The position numbers and the translations under genes are program-made. Under the pieces are notes generated by a model that saw only the letters and a program-made list of their open reading frames with translations, ran no database searches and was not told the DNA's origin. Source: SIG440 sp045580025 (GTDB lineage Bacteria > Bacillota > Clostridia > Monoglobales > Monoglobaceae). From it: 18,273 nucleotides of DNA. Numbering within the stretch: position 1 is the stretch's first letter; every line of letters begins with the position of its first letter. This document shows, piece after piece, positions 6,085-13,019 of this stretch. Where the stretch lies: positions 1 through 18,273 of the forward strand of contig JAZNNB010000014.1 of assembly GCA_045580025.1 (NCBI GenBank), read 5' to 3'.

Positions 6085-6734
6085 TTTTGTCGCTTTGGGC
6101 AGACTTTCATACAAATTCCGCATACTACACCTCGGCCTATGTGCTGAAATTCCTTTTTCATATAGTCGCTGCAAGCTTTTGCATCAACGATTTTATCACG
6201 CGGGTCGCCAGATGCCCATTCTTCGCCACGGATTGCCATAGCGGGACAGCTGTCAACACAAATCCTGCAATCCCCGCAAATTGATTTTGGTTGGGCATTT
6301 TCTGTGTCAAAGGGACAGCTTGTGAGAATTGTTCCAAGACGCACTTGGGGCCCAAATTTTTCAGAGAGGAAAAGACCGCTTTTCCCGATTGTGCCAAGGC
6401 CCGAAAGGGTGGCGGCGTATTTATGTGAAAAAATTCCCTGAAGACCGTTTACCGATTGGGATGCAGGAATAGCGGCATAATCGAAGCCTTCTTTTGCCAG
6501 CATAAGCCCGACTTTCAGGGAAAGGTTGTCAATAAAGGTGTTAACCGTGCGATAGTGGTGAAAATATGTATGGGTTGGGGCGTTATCAATTCCGTCAACC
6601 ACCGATTTTGAAAGGGGGATGGCAAAGGAAATTGCAAATCCCAAGCCGAATGGGTTTTCTGCAGGGTTAAGGGTGCAAAAACCAACATCGCCTACGCCGT
6701 TTTCTGTTAAGAATTCTTTAATCTTTTCTTTCAT
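6081..6734 (-). CDS. 4Fe-4S double-cluster protein related to epoxyqueuosine reductase QueG
   Basis: This 217-residue protein has two C-terminal iron-sulphur motifs: C153-x2-C156-x2-C159-x3-C163-P and C188 with C205-x2-C208-x3-C212-P, expected to bind two [4Fe-4S] clusters. The N-terminal two thirds contains GLGTIGKSGLFLSEKFGPQVRLGTILT, which resembles the QueG/DUF1730-like core. At 217 residues it is shorter than true QueG proteins, which usually exceed 300, so it is more likely an uncharacterised QueG-like oxidoreductase than the tRNA-modifying enzyme. The ATG overlaps the recO stop as ATGA (6734-6731), so translation is probably coupled. It is the last gene of the minus-strand cluster and ends in the bidirectional terminator. 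Confidence 0.85.
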   Translation of the reverse strand: MKEKIKEFLTENGVGDVGFCTLNPAENPFGLGFAISFAIPLSKSVVDGIDNAPTHTYFHHYRTVNTFIDNLSLKVGLMLAKEGFDYAAIPASQSVNGLQGIFSHKYAATLSGLGTIGKSGLFLSEKFGPQVRLGTILTSCPFDTENAQPKSICGDCRICVDSCPAMAIRGEEWASGDPRDKIVDAKACSDYMKKEFQHIGRGVVCGICMKVCPKRQK

Positions 6735-7504
6735 TGTTTATCAAGTCCTATAACTTTTTTTAAGTAATCAAGAGTGCTGAAGTTTTTGTCAAATTGTGCC
6801 TCGATATATCTTTCGCCTAAAGAACTCAGGTAGTTTATGGCTTTTTCTCCTGCGCTAAAAGAAAAAATCTTTTTGCTTTCCGCCTCACTTATGTATTGAA
6901 TAGTTTTTCTCATACCATCAGAAAGAGATGCAAGGCCTGTGCGCTCATTGGCACATTCTGGGCAAAAACATTCGCCATCGAAAATATCAAACAAAAACTC
7001 GCCGTCGGTCTTTCCGCAGCTGCCGCATACGTCAACCATAGGCTCATAGCCTGAAATCGCTGCAATTCGCCACTGGAAAACCGCCTTGATTTTTTCAGGA
7101 GAACAAAGGCTTTTGTCAAGAGCGAAAAGGCAGTTGAGAAAAAGACTTAAGATGTCTTCGTCGGCTTCCCCCTCAACCGCCACTGAGTTCAAAACCTCGG
7201 CGAAATATGAGGCATAGGCAAGGGCGGAGAGGCCATTTCGGAGATGGCCAAAGCTTTCGATTACGTTCATTTCGTTAAGCCTAAAAAGTCCAGTTTTTGT
7301 GCGGCTTTCATACACCACAATTTCGCTGTATGAAAAAAGCTGAAGGCCCGAAATCAGACGGGATTTTGAAGTTCTTGCATTTTGAGCAATGGCATAAATC
7401 TTGCCAAAGTCTTTGGTGATAATGGTGACAATAAGGCTGTTTTCACTGAATTTTGTTGTTTTTGTAACTATTCCTGTGGTCTTCAAAAGCCCCAATTTCC
7501 TCAC
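6731..7504 (-). CDS. recO: DNA repair protein RecO
   Basis: RecO loads RecA onto SSB-covered single-stranded DNA with RecR in recombinational repair. The protein shows the N-terminal OB-fold (TTGIVTKTTKFSENSLIVTIITKDFGKI and the basic ARTSKSRL), a central helical region, and a C-terminal zinc-binding region with CGSC and CPEC motifs, as in Firmicutes RecO. The start is uncertain: an adjacent TTG (7507) abuts the GGAGG at 7512-7508, GTG 7504 is only 3 nt from it, and TTG 7495 or 7486 would also fit the family's N-terminus. All options overlap the upstream yqzL-like gene. Gene order era-yqzL-recO is the classic Firmicutes arrangement. The product is about 250-258 residues, the normal length. 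Confidence 0.92.
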   Translation of the reverse strand: MRKLGLLKTTGIVTKTTKFSENSLIVTIITKDFGKIYAIAQNARTSKSRLISGLQLFSYSEIVVYESRTKTGLFRLNEMNVIESFGHLRNGLSALAYASYFAEVLNSVAVEGEADEDILSLFLNCLFALDKSLCSPEKIKAVFQWRIAAISGYEPMVDVCGSCGKTDGEFLFDIFDGECFCPECANERTGLASLSDGMRKTIQYISEAESKKIFSFSAGEKAINYLSSLGERYIEAQFDKNFSTLDYLKKVIGLDKQ

Positions 7505-7613
7505 CAACCTCCAAAGAAAAATTATCTTCGCTGTGTGCTTTATATTTTAAGTATTCTTTTATTCCACCGGTCTTTTCGAATGCCTGCCAAGCCAAATCTT
7601 TTATCTTTCCCAT
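7443..7613 (-). CDS. YqzL-like small protein
   Basis: The 56-residue product starts MGKIKDLAWQAFEKTGGIKE, then YLKYK, matching the YqzL pattern (W-x2-F-x2-T-G-x-I-x2-Y-L) of short proteins encoded just before recO in Bacilli and Clostridia. The RBS AGGAGG (7627-7622) is 8 nt before ATG 7613. The reading frame then runs about 40-65 nt into recO in a different frame, depending on the recO start, giving a tail beyond the usual core of about 47 residues. That implies tight translational coupling. The function of YqzL is not known to me. The era stop lies 90 nt upstream; no terminator or clear promoter was seen in that gap. Confidence 0.75.
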   Translation of the reverse strand: MGKIKDLAWQAFEKTGGIKEYLKYKAHSEDNFSLEVGEEIGAFEDHRNSYKNNKIQ

Positions 7614-7703
7614 AAAACCTACCTCCTCATCCAAAGTTATTTTGTGGAGAGAAGAAAAGTAAAATACTGAAATATTTGTGGCAAGGCTTCCAAAAAGTGG
7701 CGT

Positions 7704-8588
7704 TTAATCAAAGCCGATTGTGTTCATAAAGGCTTCCTTGTTGCGCCAGTCTTCTTTGACCTTTACCCAAAGCTCAAGATAAACCTTTGAGGATAAAAAT
7801 CTCTCAATGTCCTGCCTTGCACGGCTTCCTATCTCTTTGAGTTTCTCGCCTTTTTTGCCGATTATAATTGCCTTGTGACTCTGGCGTTCGCAATAAATTG
7901 CCGCAAGGATTTCATATGTTCCGTTTTCACGCCTTTGCATTCTTTCGATTTCCACAGCGATGCCGTGAGGTATTTCTTGATTTAAGAGCCTCAGGGCTTT
8001 TTCGCGAATAAATTCTGCCACAATTTGTCTTTCCGGCTGGTCGGTGATTATGTCACCGGGGAAGAATTGCGGACCCTCGCTCAAAAGGTTTTTGATTTCC
8101 GCAAGGAGAGCATCAACATTGTCGCCCATTTTTGCAGAAAGGGGAACGATGCCCGAAAAGTCATAAAGCTCGCTGAGTTTTTGAATAGTGGGAAGAAGGC
8201 TGTTTTTTTCAACCTTGTCCACCTTGTTGACAACCAAAATAACGGGAACATCCGATGCTTTAAGCCCTTCAAGAGCCGCCTTTTCTTTTGGGTATTCGTT
8301 GTCATAAAGGGTAGCATCCACCACATAAAGAAGAACGTCAATGTCCTTGGTTGCGGTGTAAATATATTTTTCCATTTTCTCGCCCAGCTTGTTTTGGGGC
8401 TTGTGGATACCAGGAGTATCAATTAAAACAATCTGGCAGTCGTCTTCTGTGCGTACACCCATAATTTTTGTACGGGTGGTCTGGGGCTTGTTTGAAACAA
8501 TAGCCACCTTTTCGCCGATTATTTTGTTCATAAGTGTGGATTTTCCTGCATTTGGTCTGCCACAGATGGCAACAAATCCTGATTTCAT
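7704..8588 (-). CDS. era: GTPase Era
   Basis: Era binds the 3' end of 16S rRNA and assists 30S subunit maturation at or near the membrane. The 294-residue protein has normal length and all expected motifs: G1 GRPNAGKST (residues 10-18), switch I PQTTRTK, G3 DTPGIHKP, G4 NKVDK, a G5-like SAK (in PLSAKMG), and a C-terminal KH domain with the IIGKKGEKLKEIG loop. The ATG at 8588 follows a GGGGG-containing site. It is 15 nt downstream of ybeY on the same strand, placing two ribosome-biogenesis factors together. In many Firmicutes dgkA and cdd separate ybeY from era; here they are absent. Confidence 0.97.
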   Translation of the reverse strand: MKSGFVAICGRPNAGKSTLMNKIIGEKVAIVSNKPQTTRTKIMGVRTEDDCQIVLIDTPGIHKPQNKLGEKMEKYIYTATKDIDVLLYVVDATLYDNEYPKEKAALEGLKASDVPVILVVNKVDKVEKNSLLPTIQKLSELYDFSGIVPLSAKMGDNVDALLAEIKNLLSEGPQFFPGDIITDQPERQIVAEFIREKALRLLNQEIPHGIAVEIERMQRRENGTYEILAAIYCERQSHKAIIIGKKGEKLKEIGSRARQDIERFLSSKVYLELWVKVKEDWRNKEAFMNTIGFD

Positions 8589-8603
8589 GGCTTTTCCCCC
8601 TTT

Positions 8604-9092
8604 TTAATCTCTGCTTAAGTTCATTTGGCTTAGGATGTCTTCCTGATAGGAGAACATTTCTTCTTCGTCCTCAGGGGTCATATGGTCATAACCGAGGAGG
8701 TGAAGCATTGAGTGTACAGTCAAAAAGCCAACCTCACGGTTGAAGCTGTGACCATATTCCTCTGCTTGCTTGGCGGCACGTTCAAGGGAAATAACAATGT
8801 CTCCCAAAACCATTTCGCCACTTTGGTTAAAGTCCATAAATTCCGAAATAACATTGCCCTCTTCGTCATATTCAATCAAGGGGAAAGAAAGCACGTCTGT
8901 GGCACGGTCTAATCCTCGATGGATATGGTTGAGTTCTTTTATCTCTTGGTTATCGGTGAACATAACGCTGATTTCAACCTTTGTGCTAAAGTCCATATAA
9001 AGAAGTGTTGCTTTTGCTGCACTTCGCACAAGGTCACGGAGGGATTTTTCCACTTTAAATTTCTTTTGGTTGTTTCTGATGGCTACCTTCAT
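8604..9092 (-). CDS. ybeY: Endoribonuclease YbeY (rRNA maturation factor)
   Basis: YbeY is a zinc-dependent single-strand endoribonuclease needed for 16S rRNA 3'-end processing. The metal-binding signature H-x3-H-x5-H is seen in VHSMLHLLGYDHMTPEDEEEM, and the conserved NHIHRGLDRATDVLSFP and GDIVISLE stretches precede it. I take ATG 9092 (MKVAIRNNQKKF), giving 162 residues, rather than an upstream in-frame start at 9140 that would add 16 residues foreign to the family. With this start the gene overlaps the 3' end of phoH by 38 nt in another frame. Neighbours are phoH upstream and era downstream, the standard ribosome-maturation cluster. Confidence 0.95.
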   Translation of the reverse strand: MKVAIRNNQKKFKVEKSLRDLVRSAAKATLLYMDFSTKVEISVMFTDNQEIKELNHIHRGLDRATDVLSFPLIEYDEEGNVISEFMDFNQSGEMVLGDIVISLERAAKQAEEYGHSFNREVGFLTVHSMLHLLGYDHMTPEDEEEMFSYQEDILSQMNLSRD

Positions 9093-10083
9093 AGTTTTTT
9101 CTGCCTCTTCCGTTGTTTCTTTGAGCCTTTTCACGCTCAATGGTTTTTCTTTCGTATGCTTTTACAATTTTCTGAACAAGTGGATGCCTTACAACGTCCA
9201 TTTCGCTGAGGTACATAAATTCAATGCCCTCAACTCCTTTAAGCACCATTTCTGCATCCCGAAGACCTGACTTTTTATCACGGGGCAGGTCTATCTGGGT
9301 GACGTCGCCGGTAACCACGATTTTTGATGAAAATCCCATACGGGTAAGGAACATTTTCATCTGTTCGGGGGTGGTGTTTTGCGCTTCGTCAAGAATGATA
9401 AAGGCATCATCCAAGGTTCTTCCACGCATATAGGCAAGGGGCGCAACCTCAATAAGCCCACGTTCCACATTTTTGTGGAAGGTTTCTCCGCCAAGCATAT
9501 CGCCAAGTGCGTCATAAAGGGGGCGGAGATATGGGTCAACCTTTTCCTGCATATCGCCCGGGAGAAAGCCAAGGGATTCGCCTGCTTCAACTGCGGGACG
9601 GGTGAGAATTATTTTGTTTACCTCTTTATTTTTGAAAGCTTTCACTGCCATAGCCACCGCAAGATAAGTTTTTCCTGTACCTGCAGGACCAATGCCAAAG
9701 ACAATGGAGTTTTTTTCGATGGCGCCTATATAGCTTTTCTGTCCAAGGGTTTTAGCACGAATTGGAGTCCCGCGTGATGTTATGCAAACACAGTCCTGAC
9801 CCAAAGTTTCAAGCTCTTTTTCGTTGCCCTCATCAATCTGGGACATAACATAACGGACCTCTTGCTCACCGATTGTTGTGCCGTCGTGTGCCATAGCAAG
9901 AAGACTGTTGATTGTGCGGCTTGCGGCATCAACTGATGATGGCTCGCCGCCAAGCTTTATATTTGAACCGCGGTTTATCACCGCCACGTCATAGGTTTTT
10001 TCAATGAGTCGGATGTTTTCGTCAAAATTTCCGAATAAGTTTATTAAAAGGTCCATCCTTTCAACTTCGATATAACGCTCCAT
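9055..10083 (-). CDS. phoH: PhoH family ATPase
   Basis: The 342-residue protein has the PhoH P-loop NTPase core: Walker A GPAGTGKTYLAVAMAV, the LTRPAVEAGESLGFLPGD segment, Walker B-type AFIILDEAQNTT and VVTGDVTQIDLP. An N-terminal RNA-binding-like region (about residues 1-75, with NRGSNIKLGGE) precedes it. Its biochemical role is thought to be in RNA metabolism; PhoH and YbeY genes are commonly adjacent. I start at ATG 10083 (MERYIEVERM), where PhoH proteins normally begin. The frame is open up to GTG 10161, which overlaps the yqfD stop as GTGA, but the extra 26 lysine-rich residues look non-native. An AAGGAAGG-like site lies about 11 nt upstream of 10083. Confidence 0.95.
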   Translation of the reverse strand: MERYIEVERMDLLINLFGNFDENIRLIEKTYDVAVINRGSNIKLGGEPSSVDAASRTINSLLAMAHDGTTIGEQEVRYVMSQIDEGNEKELETLGQDCVCITSRGTPIRAKTLGQKSYIGAIEKNSIVFGIGPAGTGKTYLAVAMAVKAFKNKEVNKIILTRPAVEAGESLGFLPGDMQEKVDPYLRPLYDALGDMLGGETFHKNVERGLIEVAPLAYMRGRTLDDAFIILDEAQNTTPEQMKMFLTRMGFSSKIVVTGDVTQIDLPRDKKSGLRDAEMVLKGVEGIEFMYLSEMDVVRHPLVQKIVKAYERKTIEREKAQRNNGRGRKNYEGSHQKQPKEI

Positions 10084-10157
10084 ATTTCTGGAATCCTTCC
10101 TTTTGTGATGTTTGCCCAAAAAACAGGGCTTTTTCTTTTTTAAAAACCGATAATTCC

Positions 10158-11375
10158 TCACTCTTTATCATAATCCAAAATCTCGATTTTGTCAATCTTT
10201 CTTTGCCTTGCAATATCCTCACGGCAAAGGTATTCAGCGGTTACTGTGATACACCTTTCCCCTGCTTCTTGCCATAAGATTTTTTTGTCCAAAATTTCGG
10301 TATCCTCTGGGACCTCGGCATCAAGGAGAGCAAAAAGCTCTTTCTCTGCAAAAGCAATGGTTTCTTCCAATGTTCGCTCTCGTTTTTTTGGCGTGTATTC
10401 GACGAAGCTTTCGGTTTTCACAAACGCCGAGGGCAAAAAGTTGAGGGGAGATGTGTATTCGGTTAAAGTTTCCTCTTTGTCATAGTGGGAAAAGGGGCTT
10501 TTTTTTGCATTAAAAAAGGGAAACCGTTTCCCAAGGAGTGAAAGGGTATAGCGGTTTTTTGTTTTTCCTGAATATATTTTTTCTATAAAGTCAAGGGAAT
10601 ATTCTCCGCTTTTTTTGTAAGAGGTCTGGGCAAAGATTTCCCCAAAGGAGTGAACATAGCGCATACCCACCTTTTCGCTGTCCATAAGTCCGCTTACCAA
10701 AAGGTCGCCTTCTGTCACGAACTGGTTGACCTTCACCATTGTCTGACCGTTTTTCACCTCAAGGAGAAGAATTGTTCCGTCTCGGCTTGCCACTATATCA
10801 CAGGGAATGTCGGAATCGTCAAGGCGTTTTGTGTCAAGGCGTTCTTTCACTTCAATATAAACCCGAGAGCCTTTTATGCTGACACCAATCCAAGAAAGGT
10901 CATCAAGGCTTATCATCATCTGATTTTTCACCATAGAGCTATCAATTTTTTTAACTGCTGCGCCATAGTGTATACCAAAATTTTTAAGATTTTTTTCAAT
11001 TTCTTCGGTGGGGATACGTGTGTTTCCTGAAATGCTGATACCCATAATGTGCGACGATAAATACCACAGCACAGTCAAAAAGAGAAAAAGTCCAAGGAAT
11101 GCGATTTTGCGACGGCGGTAGCGGTGGAAGATGAAAGGAAGCCCGTGACGATTGGTAATTTTCACCGAGGTTCGTGTCTTTTTTGCAATAGGACGAAGAA
11201 GTCTGAATCCCCGTATGCTTATGCAGGCAGAAATTCGGTGTTTTCCACGGCGCCTTATATCCCACAGATAAATTTCCCTACGCATACAGACGTTCAAGAA
11301 TCTTTCGGTGAAAAGTCCGTCCGCGTAAATTTCCACATAGCCACGCAAAAAACCGATGATTTTTTCAATGGACAT
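10158..11375 (-). CDS. yqfD: Sporulation protein YqfD
   Basis: This 405-residue protein matches the YqfD family by its N-terminal cytoplasmic part (GYVEIYADGLFTERFLNVCMRR), a single transmembrane helix (about residues 90-112, IAFLGLFLFLTVLWYLSSHIMGI), then an external FtsQ/POTRA-like domain with ISGNTRIPTEEI and VSIKGSRVYIEVKER. In Bacillus subtilis yqfC and yqfD belong to the mother-cell sigma-E regulon and lie upstream of phoH, as here. It acts in the mother cell during spore development; its precise biochemical role is unclear. The gene starts 7 nt after the yqfC stop codon, so the two are surely co-transcribed. The downstream phoH gene lies 74 nt after its stop. Confidence 0.92.
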   Translation of the reverse strand: MSIEKIIGFLRGYVEIYADGLFTERFLNVCMRREIYLWDIRRRGKHRISACISIRGFRLLRPIAKKTRTSVKITNRHGLPFIFHRYRRRKIAFLGLFLFLTVLWYLSSHIMGISISGNTRIPTEEIEKNLKNFGIHYGAAVKKIDSSMVKNQMMISLDDLSWIGVSIKGSRVYIEVKERLDTKRLDDSDIPCDIVASRDGTILLLEVKNGQTMVKVNQFVTEGDLLVSGLMDSEKVGMRYVHSFGEIFAQTSYKKSGEYSLDFIEKIYSGKTKNRYTLSLLGKRFPFFNAKKSPFSHYDKEETLTEYTSPLNFLPSAFVKTESFVEYTPKKRERTLEETIAFAEKELFALLDAEVPEDTEILDKKILWQEAGERCITVTAEYLCREDIARQRKIDKIEILDYDKE

Positions 11376-11382
11376 AAAGAAA

Positions 11383-11685
11383 TCAGCCCTCCCTCAAAAA
11401 CTCCATTTTTTCGATTTCGCCCGAGACAAAGAGCATTTCACGGCTGATGCTTTTTATTTCAAGACCTTTCCCCGAAAACTTCAGCGGGAAAGGCTCGGCA
11501 TCAAGGACGATGAGCACGTCAGTATAGTCGGATATGCTTTTATAGTTTTCAATTACTGCCTCGCGGTTTCCGATGAACACAATTTTCGGCACATCCAAAA
11601 TGATTTCCTTTGATGCATCAAATCCGTCAGCCATTCTTTCTTTGAAAGTGGGTTTTGTTTCTTCTCGCTGTTTTCTTTTTTTCAA
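11383..11685 (-). CDS. yqfC: YabP/YqfC family sporulation protein
   Basis: The product is about 100 residues. It contains DVPKIVFIGNREAVIENYKSI, followed by the Y-T-D-V-L-I-V and LKFSGKGLEIKSI segments typical of YqfC/YabP proteins, which form a small beta-rich domain associated with the spore coat or cortex layers. The start is TTG 11685, 6 nt after a GAGGTG site (11697-11692); an in-frame GTG at 11694 overlaps that site and is less likely. It is the first gene of the minus-strand sporulation/ribosome cluster, and ylbJ diverges from it across roughly 60-100 nt. A sigma-E-like promoter is visible upstream. Confidence 0.9.
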   Translation of the reverse strand: MKKRKQREETKPTFKERMADGFDASKEIILDVPKIVFIGNREAVIENYKSISDYTDVLIVLDAEPFPLKFSGKGLEIKSISREMLFVSGEIEKMEFLREG

Positions 11686-11721
11686 TCTTGTCACCTCAAA
11701 AAGCCAAATTTCCGTTTTTAA

Positions 11722-11750
11722 AGTTTATGCCTAAAAGGACTTATTGATGA
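11722..11750 (-). promoter_or_regulatory. Candidate sigma-E promoter of yqfC
   Basis: On the minus strand a -10-like CATAAACT (11729-11722) agrees at seven of eight positions with the sigma-E consensus CATACAHT. A TCATCAA (11750-11744) lies 14 nt upstream as a weak -35. This would start transcription about 30 nt before yqfC. It is a match to known sigma-E regulon membership in Bacillus, not proof. Confidence 0.35.
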
Positions 11751-11782
11751 ATAATATATTAGAAGAAAGGAGTATAGTCCTC

Positions 11783-12907
11783 ATGCAAAAACTTTTTCCT
11801 AAACCCCTTAAATGCCTGTTTGCCATAATCACGCTTTATCTTACGGTTTTTCTTGTTATAGAGCCGGAGAGGTGTCTTGGGGCGGCAAAGGAGGCATTTT
11901 CTTTGTGTCAAAACACCATTATCCCATCGTTTTTACCGTTTTTTGTGTGCAGCGGACTCCTTTCGGCTTTGGGGTTTTCCCGCCTTTGCAGCGTTTTTTT
12001 GTCGCCTGTTATGCGGCCGCTTTTTCATCTTCCGGGTTCTTCCGCCCTTGCCTTTTTTCTTGGATTGGTCAGCGGGTATCCTATGGGGGCGGTTGTTGCA
12101 ACGGACCTTTATGAAAGGGGCGAGTGCACCAAGCCTGAGGCAGAAAGAATGACGGCTTTTTGCAACAATTCAGGCCCCATATTTGTTCTTGGCGTGGTAG
12201 GCGGCGGATATCTAAAAAGTGAAGTTTTGGGGTGGTATCTTTACATAGCTCATATTCTTGCAGCTCTCATGGTGGGAGTTTTATTCAGACTTTATAGGGG
12301 AAAAGAAGAGAGAAAAAACATCCTTCCCCCCCACAGCACATTAAAAAAAGAAAATATGGTATCTTCTTTGGGTGGGATAATAGACAGCTCTGTGTTTTCT
12401 ATCCTGAAAATCTGTGGTTTTGTGGTATTTTTTGCAGTGGTGGCAAGTGCTTTGCCAAAGGGAAAGCATCTGCCGTTTCTTTATCCCATAGTTGAAATAA
12501 CGGGCGGGCTAAATTTGCTTTGCGGCACTACAATGGATTTCACCACAAAACTTTCGTTGGTCTCGTTTTTTCTTGCATTTTCAGGACTTTCGGTGGTGTT
12601 TCAGGTTTCGTCAATAATTGCACCAAGGGGTCTTTCAATCCTGCCTTATCTTTTGGGGAAACTGCTTCAGGGAGGTCTTGCAGCAGTTATTGTTCGTATA
12701 TTGTTGCGGCTTTTCCCCGTGGATATGGGCGCGTTTTTGCCTGATTTTGTGCCTTATCATCCTTTGGTTTCGCCCTTGGGAACATTTTTGGTGTCGATAA
12801 TTCTGGTGCTTTCGTGTATGCTTTTGCTGGTGGTTTCAATGCTTATTGTGGATTTTTTTGAGAAACGGAGAAATTCATCAGGACGACGAAAAGCATCTTG
12901 GCAATAA
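11783..12907 (+). CDS. ylbJ: Sporulation integral membrane protein YlbJ
   Basis: The product is 374 residues with about eight hydrophobic helices and a nucleoside-transporter-type Gate fold. Family hallmarks include CQNTIIPSFLPFFVCSGLL near the N-terminus, the GLVSGYPMGA motif with ATDLYERGECTKPEAERM, and AFCNNSGPIFVLG. YlbJ is a sporulation membrane protein in Bacillus (sigma-E regulon) and is conserved in spore formers. I chose ATG 11783, 10 nt after AAAGGAG (11766-11772). ATG 11747, with an AAAAGGAC site 6 nt upstream, would add 12 residues. It diverges from yqfC, so two sporulation units share one short intergenic region. No terminator was seen after its stop before the alaS promoter. Confidence 0.9.
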   Translation: MQKLFPKPLKCLFAIITLYLTVFLVIEPERCLGAAKEAFSLCQNTIIPSFLPFFVCSGLLSALGFSRLCSVFLSPVMRPLFHLPGSSALAFFLGLVSGYPMGAVVATDLYERGECTKPEAERMTAFCNNSGPIFVLGVVGGGYLKSEVLGWYLYIAHILAALMVGVLFRLYRGKEERKNILPPHSTLKKENMVSSLGGIIDSSVFSILKICGFVVFFAVVASALPKGKHLPFLYPIVEITGGLNLLCGTTMDFTTKLSLVSFFLAFSGLSVVFQVSSIIAPRGLSILPYLLGKLLQGGLAAVIVRILLRLFPVDMGAFLPDFVPYHPLVSPLGTFLVSIILVLSCMLLLVVSMLIVDFFEKRRNSSGRRKASWQ

Positions 12908-12910
12908 CTC

Positions 12911-12952
12911 TTGACTTATAATGCAAAAAATGGTACAATACTATGATATAAT
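12911..12952 (+). promoter_or_regulatory. Sigma-A promoter(s) for alaS
   Basis: TTGACT (12911-12916) and TACAAT (12934-12939) are 17 nt apart with TGG before the -10. A second extended -10, TGATATAAT, ends at 12952 and could give an alternative start. The leader to alaS is about 60-75 nt and has no T-box features. Confidence 0.72.
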
Positions 12953-13019
12953 GAATGAATTATGCGATGTTCAAGATTTGGGCATCGGAAAATTATAATC
13001 AGAAAGGCTTCAAAAACTT

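Noticed and set aside
10084..10161. Longer phoH start at GTG 10161
   Set aside because: The added 26 residues are lysine-rich and unlike PhoH N-termini; ATG 10083 gives the normal start.
12953..13019. T-box or other riboswitch upstream of alaS
   Set aside because: The leader is under 80 nt, lacks the T-box bulge sequence and a terminator, so a plain promoter is the better reading.
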